DNA of 40,155 bases, from NCBI GenBank assembly GCA_002432025.1, contig DJFE01000019.1:1-40155 (forward strand), written 5' to 3'. The translations under genes and the position numbers were made by a program. Source of the DNA: Candidatus Avelusimicrobium stercoris (lineage in GTDB: Bacteria; Elusimicrobiota; Elusimicrobia; Elusimicrobiales; Elusimicrobiaceae). The notes beneath the pieces are model-generated. The model did no database searches. It saw only the letters and a program-made list of their open reading frames with translations, and was not told the DNA's origin. This document shows, one piece after another, positions 36,087-40,155 of the stretch. The first letter of the stretch is position 1. The number at the start of each line of letters is the position of its first letter.

Positions 36087-38153
36087 TTAAATTATATCTT
36101 TTTTAGGGGCCGTCTGACGGTGTAAAAACGATACGCATTGTGCCGTTTCGTCCCCGGTTAAGGCCAAAACCTTGCCCGCTAGGCGGTTTATTTGCGCTTC
36201 CAGCGGCTCCGTGTCTGCCTGCGGGCGCTTGGTTTTTAAACCGTAAATTTGCTTGGCTAACGCTTCCAGCGCGGCTTCATCATCCTGTGCGGCGGCGGGT
36301 ACGGGCAAATCGTTCAGCGGGGCGGAGTAGAGTTCCAGCAAATTGCCCTTGCGTTTGCCCTTGTAAAAAAGCCAAGCGTAATACGGCGCGGAATTAAACA
36401 GGGCCAGCAAATACCACAGGGAAACGCCTTTCGGGGCCGAGATAAAATATACGTCTGAACTGGCGTACCACGGGCCGGGCGTATAGGCGAACGTGTTTTT
36501 TACGGCGCGCTGGGGCACGGCCAGTTTGGGCGCGTCAAAATCCATTTTCCGCCGCACGGAGCCGAACCAATATTCCCCCCGCTTTAAGGCTTTGTCTATG
36601 CCGTTGTTGTTTTGCTTGCGGGCGAGCAAAACCGGGGCGAATTTTTTGAGGTGCGCGCGCAGGGCAGGATAGTTGGAAAAATCGGTATCTTTGTCCCCGG
36701 GGTAGAAGAAATCAATCAGCCAACGGTTTGGAATTTGGCGCGCGGCGTAAGGAAAAATATCGGAATTTTTAAAAAACGGTTTTAATCTGCTCTGTTCGGT
36801 TTCTGAGAGGTTTAACTCGTTTTTTTCGCGCGACGACAGCACAAACACTCCGTCGCCTTTTTCCACGCCGGGAAGCGCAAATTTCTTCAAATGGGCGGCG
36901 GAAATTTTATCGCACCCCGTCATTAGCCCGTTGGTAACGGTGGCGACGTCCTTTAACGTTCGCGGAACGCTTGCCATTTTTGCAAGTACCGCCTGTAAAT
37001 TTCCCCCGGTTTGGATAAGTAAATAAGCGTTTTCTCCGTTAAAAAGCGCTTCTTGCGCCACGGGCGTGCCGTTTACGGCGCAGGTTGCTTTTGTGTTTCC
37101 CTTTTCAAAAATGCTTATTAAACTATGGTGCCCGTCCGCCTCGGCAAAGAGCCGTTGCTCGCCAAAGTCCTGCAAATATAAAAAGGCGGCATTTTCTCTT
37201 AAATCCTGGCGCAAGAGGGTGGCCCCTTGGGCGGTAGCAAAGTAGGGCGTAGTCAAAAAGCCCGCGGTGCCGGACGGGCGCAAAATTTGAAGCGTCAAAT
37301 AAAAAAACAGGTAGAGTAAATCGCTTTTGGGCGTAATTTTATCTTGCCAGAGCGGGTTTTTCCGCAGGGGTTCAAAAATTTCCCGGTGGTTTTTTTGCCC
37401 GATATACGGCGGATTGGAAAGAACTACATCAAACCCGCCCTTTTTAGAAAATACGGCGGGAAATTCCGCCTGCCAGCAGATCTGCCCGTTGGGGGCCGAA
37501 AGAGCGTCCAATACCCGCAAATTGGGGAAATTAAAGGGATTTTCCACCCCCGGTAAGAGCGCCAAGCGCAATTTAAAGGTACTAATCGCTTGCGGCGAAA
37601 TATCCCCCGCATAAAGATTTTGGCGGACGACTTGCGCTAAAATTTGCCCGTAAGGCGTTTGGGGCTCGGCCCGTTGGAGGATATCCGCCAGTTTTTGCGA
37701 GAAAGGGATTAGCAAATTGCCCGTTCCGCAGGCCGGGTCGCACACGGTGAGATTTTTTAAAAATGTCAGCGTTTTTAAGTCCGCTGTTTGGGTTCCGTTT
37801 AAGAGTGCGCGGGCCTCTTCGGGCGGCAAAGAGGCTTGGCGGCATAAAGCGTAAAAGAGCGTTTGCCCGGCCAGGTGCTGTGCCACCGTGTCCGGCGTGT
37901 AAAAAACGCCTTTTTCGCGCCCGTCCGCTTGGAGCAGGGCCTGCAAAAAACCTAAATCCCCGGGTTCCACGTCCGCTTGCTCTAATGCGCGCACAATGGC
38001 GGGCGGCACGAGGGGCTTTTTAGGCAGAAATTCGCCCCACGCCGGGGCTTTATCCCCCGCTAATTGGTGCGCCAAGGCGGCGTATAGGCCGCCTAATGAA
38101 AAATTTTCCCGGCGGCAAAGGCGTATCAGTTTTGCAAGTGCGCGCGAAGCCAT
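36087..38153 (-). CDS. N6-adenine DNA methyltransferase with TaqI-type recognition domain, apparently solitary
   Basis: A 688-residue enzyme. Motif X-like GVFYTP (82-87), SAM-binding motif I D139-P-A-C-G-T-G145 and catalytic motif IV N247-P-P-Y250 mark a gamma-class N6-adenine methyltransferase. The second half (about 400-640) resembles the TaqI/Eco57I-type target-recognition domain, with NRWLIDFFYPG, YWFGSVRRKMDFDAPKLAVPQR and SSDVYFISAP. The ~80 residues before motif X show no PD-(D/E)xK nuclease motif that I can see, and no restriction gene is adjacent. So it is either an orphan methylase or a type II enzyme whose nuclease is elsewhere. Recognition sequence unknown. Confidence 0.82.
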   Translation of the reverse strand: MASRALAKLIRLCRRENFSLGGLYAALAHQLAGDKAPAWGEFLPKKPLVPPAIVRALEQADVEPGDLGFLQALLQADGREKGVFYTPDTVAQHLAGQTLFYALCRQASLPPEEARALLNGTQTADLKTLTFLKNLTVCDPACGTGNLLIPFSQKLADILQRAEPQTPYGQILAQVVRQNLYAGDISPQAISTFKLRLALLPGVENPFNFPNLRVLDALSAPNGQICWQAEFPAVFSKKGGFDVVLSNPPYIGQKNHREIFEPLRKNPLWQDKITPKSDLLYLFFYLTLQILRPSGTAGFLTTPYFATAQGATLLRQDLRENAAFLYLQDFGEQRLFAEADGHHSLISIFEKGNTKATCAVNGTPVAQEALFNGENAYLLIQTGGNLQAVLAKMASVPRTLKDVATVTNGLMTGCDKISAAHLKKFALPGVEKGDGVFVLSSREKNELNLSETEQSRLKPFFKNSDIFPYAARQIPNRWLIDFFYPGDKDTDFSNYPALRAHLKKFAPVLLARKQNNNGIDKALKRGEYWFGSVRRKMDFDAPKLAVPQRAVKNTFAYTPGPWYASSDVYFISAPKGVSLWYLLALFNSAPYYAWLFYKGKRKGNLLELYSAPLNDLPVPAAAQDDEAALEALAKQIYGLKTKRPQADTEPLEAQINRLAGKVLALTGDETAQCVSFLHRQTAPKKDII

Positions 38154-38201
38154 ATATAAAAATTTCCGTTACTTTATTTTAGCACAGAATATAAAAATAA
38201 G

Positions 38202-38230
38202 AAGGCGGGCCTTTTATATAAGCCCGCCTT
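38202..38230 (-). terminator. Terminator of the phosphofructokinase gene
   Basis: A perfect 9-bp stem AAGGCGGGC/GCCCGCCTT (38202-38210 with 38222-38230). On the minus strand it is followed by CTTATTTTTAT. Confidence 0.75.
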
Positions 38231-38247
38231 GGTGCATATTAAAATGC

Positions 38248-39942
38248 TTATTTGACCTTTTTGCCTTGTTCCAAGAGCAAGGTGAACGTGGTCATATTCG
38301 TTACCTCGTCCGGGCCGAAGAACTGAATCGGGCCGGGGAAGGTGTAAAGGTCCAACTCTGCCCAATCGGCGCGGTTTTTAAGCAAGTGCTTAAAGGGTTC
38401 GCCTTTGAGTTCCACGAGGGCCTTTTTGATGACCGGTTTTTCTTTACCTTTGCGGCGTTCAATGTTCATCATCATCGTCAGCGGAATGCCGCCGCATTCC
38501 CAATCCTGAGCCTTTTTGGTCAGTTTGCGCACGGAAGAGAGGTAGCCCGAGCATTTGTTAAGCGCCAAAACGGCGGCGTTGTAGCCCAAGGCATAGGTAT
38601 AGTTTGCGTCAAAGGTGGACGGAATACCGCAGCGGCCTTCGTAACCGAAGAAGTGCGTAATAGCGGAGAATTTACCGTCGTATTTGCCTTCCTTCTTCAT
38701 TTCGGCCAGTTTCGTGCGGAGCATTTCCACCAGCAACTTTTCGGTTTCAATCAAGGAAACCTGTACGTTGCCGTGCGGGTCGCGGTCCAACATCAACTGG
38801 CTGGCGATACCGGCCGGCAAGGATTTCATCAGGTTAGCAAGTTTGGCCGGGAGTTTGGAGATAATAAACTCTTTCTTTTCGGCCACGGTGTTCATCTTGG
38901 CCAAGGCGGCTTCGTTTTCGGCCAGCGAGTCGTTAAGCGCGCTGATGAGTTCCTTCATTTCCGGGATAAATTCAATTAAGCCTTCTGGCACCAACACTAC
39001 ACCGTAGTTTTTGCCCGCTTTGGCGCGTTTGGCAATGAGTTTAGCCAAATCGTCCACAATTTGGCCGAGCGTCATCTTTTTGGCTAATACTTCTTCGCCA
39101 ATGAGTACGGCGTTGGGGTGCGTTTTAAACGCCACTTCCAAGGTGATGTGGGAGGCGCTTCTGCCCATCAGGCGGACAAAGTGCCAATATTTGCGCGCGG
39201 AATTGACGTCGCGTTCAATATTGCCCACGAGTTCGGCGTAAATTTTGGTGGCGGTATCAAAACCGAAGGAGGTTTCAATTTGTTTGTTTTTCAGGTCGCC
39301 GTCAATCGTCTTCGGCACGCCGATAACGGAGATGTCCACACCCTGCTGTTTTAAATATTCGGCAATTACGCAGGCGTTGGTGTTGGAGTCGTCGCCCCCT
39401 ACTACTACGAGCGCGTCCATTTTGTTGGCCAAGAGGTTATCTTTGGCGGCTTTTAATTGTTCGTCCGTTTCAATTTTGGTGCGTCCGGATTGGATAAGGT
39501 CAAAACCACCGGTGTTGCGGTAGTCCTTCATCAAGGCCGGGGTGATTTCAATAAATTTGTTTTCTACGATGCCGCTGGGTCCGCCCAAGAAACCGAAAAG
39601 TTTATTCTTGGCATTGGCTTTTTTAAGCCCGTCCAACAGACCGCCGATTACGTTGTGGCCGCCCGGGGCCTGGCCGCCGGAGAGCACTACGCCCACGCGC
39701 ACGGCCTTTTTGCAGGCGGCGGCGTTGGAGCCTTTTACAAAGGTAATTTCAGGCAAGCCGTAGGTATTGGGGAAAATCCGTTTTACGGCGGCTTGGTCGG
39801 CTACGCTTTTGGTCGCTTTGCCCAATTTGGGTTTTACGGCCGCGGGGCCTTTTTTAAGGATGTTGGGAAGCACGGGCTGGTATTTGCAGCGGTGCTTTTG
39901 AAGATGAGAACAAACGCTTTTAGCGGTATGTTTAGTAGGCAT
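38248..39942 (-). CDS. pfp: Diphosphate-dependent 6-phosphofructokinase (long PfpB type)
   Basis: Phosphorylates fructose 6-phosphate with pyrophosphate, reversibly, in glycolysis. Motifs: SGGQAPGGHN (88-97), GGDDSN (182-187), PKTIDGDLKN (210-219), MGRSASH, and GYEGRCGIPSTFD. GGDDSN instead of GGDGS is the mark of PPi-dependent enzymes. At 564 residues it is the long form related to plant beta subunits and spirochaete or chlamydial enzymes. A TATAAT (39978-39983) and AGGAGAAGAG lie upstream. PPi-based glycolysis saves ATP in fermenters, which fits a gut organism. It is monocistronic. Confidence 0.95.
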   Translation of the reverse strand: MPTKHTAKSVCSHLQKHRCKYQPVLPNILKKGPAAVKPKLGKATKSVADQAAVKRIFPNTYGLPEITFVKGSNAAACKKAVRVGVVLSGGQAPGGHNVIGGLLDGLKKANAKNKLFGFLGGPSGIVENKFIEITPALMKDYRNTGGFDLIQSGRTKIETDEQLKAAKDNLLANKMDALVVVGGDDSNTNACVIAEYLKQQGVDISVIGVPKTIDGDLKNKQIETSFGFDTATKIYAELVGNIERDVNSARKYWHFVRLMGRSASHITLEVAFKTHPNAVLIGEEVLAKKMTLGQIVDDLAKLIAKRAKAGKNYGVVLVPEGLIEFIPEMKELISALNDSLAENEAALAKMNTVAEKKEFIISKLPAKLANLMKSLPAGIASQLMLDRDPHGNVQVSLIETEKLLVEMLRTKLAEMKKEGKYDGKFSAITHFFGYEGRCGIPSTFDANYTYALGYNAAVLALNKCSGYLSSVRKLTKKAQDWECGGIPLTMMMNIERRKGKEKPVIKKALVELKGEPFKHLLKNRADWAELDLYTFPGPIQFFGPDEVTNMTTFTLLLEQGKKVK

Positions 39943-39977
39943 TACTCTTCTCCTGTTAAGATAAAATCTTTACCTTT

Positions 39978-39983
39978 ATTATA
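39978..39983 (-). promoter_or_regulatory. -10 element (TATAAT) of the phosphofructokinase gene
   Basis: Consensus TATAAT on the minus strand, predicting a start near 39971 and a ~30-nt leader that contains AGGAG. The -35 is weak. Confidence 0.5.
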
Positions 39984-40099
39984 CAAAATTCCCCCGGGGT
40001 GTATTGGGAAAAATCAAATAATACAAAAATAGGATATTTCTTTGGGCCCGAAAAAATAAGGAACAGGGCCTTTTTGTTTGAATAAAGGTTCGTTCGCGG

Positions 40100-40116
40100 C
40101 CCCTTTTTAAAAGGGG
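40100..40116. repeat. Perfect hairpin near the right edge
   Basis: CCCCTTTT (40100-40107) and AAAAGGGG (40109-40116) form a perfect 8-bp stem separated by one T. Nothing transcribed from the left would end here, so it is more likely an operator or a repeat ahead of the next gene. Confidence 0.5.
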
Positions 40117-40145
40117 TTGTTTCGTTTTTTTTTTTTTGTTAAAAT
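40117..40145 (+). promoter_or_regulatory. Poly-T spacer promoter at the right edge
   Basis: A -35-like TTGTTT (40117-40122), CG, a run of 14 T (40125-40138), G, then -10 TAAAAT (40140-40145), a 17-nt spacer. It matches the design of the pilin 1 promoter at 3344 (CG, T12, GA). The gene it would drive lies outside the window. Confidence 0.5.
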
Positions 40146-40155
40146 TTTGATAAAT

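Noticed and set aside
36087..38153. BREX or type I restriction system
   Set aside because: No PglZ, BrxC, HsdS, HsdR or other defence partner is next to the methyltransferase.
37996..38979. Long plus-strand frame of 327 codons opposite the methyltransferase and phosphofructokinase
   Set aside because: It lies across the 5' end of one strongly supported gene, a terminator and the 3' end of another, and its product shows no family features. It is an antisense shadow.

Overview
The window looks like about 40 kb of chromosome from a Gram-negative (diderm) bacterium of moderate GC content, most probably a gut-type member of the Elusimicrobiota. Two type IV pilin-like genes carry the long hydrophobic N-terminal motif typical of that phylum, and outer-membrane proteins (FadL-like, TolC-like, OprB-like), a lipoprotein and a PbgA/YejM-like protein show a second membrane. 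The lineage is an inference from protein style. There is no rRNA, tRNA, CRISPR array, phage or insertion sequence that I can recognise.

Layout. 1-3300: a putative winged-helix protein behind a strong promoter packed with TGACA operator-like half-sites, an AT-rich spacer, a TIGR04076-type protein, a spacer with degenerate ~69-bp repeats, and mutY. 3300-7250: a pilin whose leader is built from dispersed hairpin repeats and whose promoter spacer is a T12 tract; then, on the minus strand, a FadL-type porin, a membrane-anchored TPR protein, dCMP deaminase and a DUF486 membrane protein. 7370-11920: a four-gene MacAB-TolC-type efflux operon. 11920-13280: 840 bp of repeats and hairpins, then a second pilin. 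13330-16070: an MFS transporter fused to a large secreted domain, preceded by a 38-codon small gene with its own promoter and terminator. 16230-17850: ECF sigma factor, anti-sigma factor and a periplasmic coiled-coil protein. 17945-20000: a class III Fic protein, an LrgA/LrgB pair and a thioredoxin. 20038-26217: cinA, a NhaC-type antiporter, a secreted Cys-rich protein, a small lipoprotein, rmuC and a membrane HExxH protein. 26440-29763: an arginine-agmatine acid-resistance operon closely matching chlamydial aaxABC. 29900-31973: a secreted metzincin-like protease and a sirtuin. 32001-36064: two DUF805 proteins, an HD protein, a GDPD-like protein and a PbgA/YejM-like hydrolase. 36087-39942: a solitary N6-adenine DNA methyltransferase and PPi-dependent phosphofructokinase.

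How the genes fit together. Much of the region serves the envelope: efflux, porins, pilins, an ECF stress regulator, LrgAB and a lipid/LPS-control candidate. The aax operon gives a complete import, decarboxylation and export route for arginine. Gene expression shows two start styles. Many genes have Shine-Dalgarno sites, but seven have a -10 hexamer ending exactly 6 nt before the start codon and no Shine-Dalgarno, which predicts leaderless mRNAs.

Most notable candidates: the autonomous small gene and terminator ahead of the MFS fusion; the aaxABC operon outside Chlamydia; the leaderless-start signature; the pilin with a repeat-derived leader and a possibly phase-variable poly-T promoter (a matching promoter lies at the right edge); and the operator cluster near position 1000.
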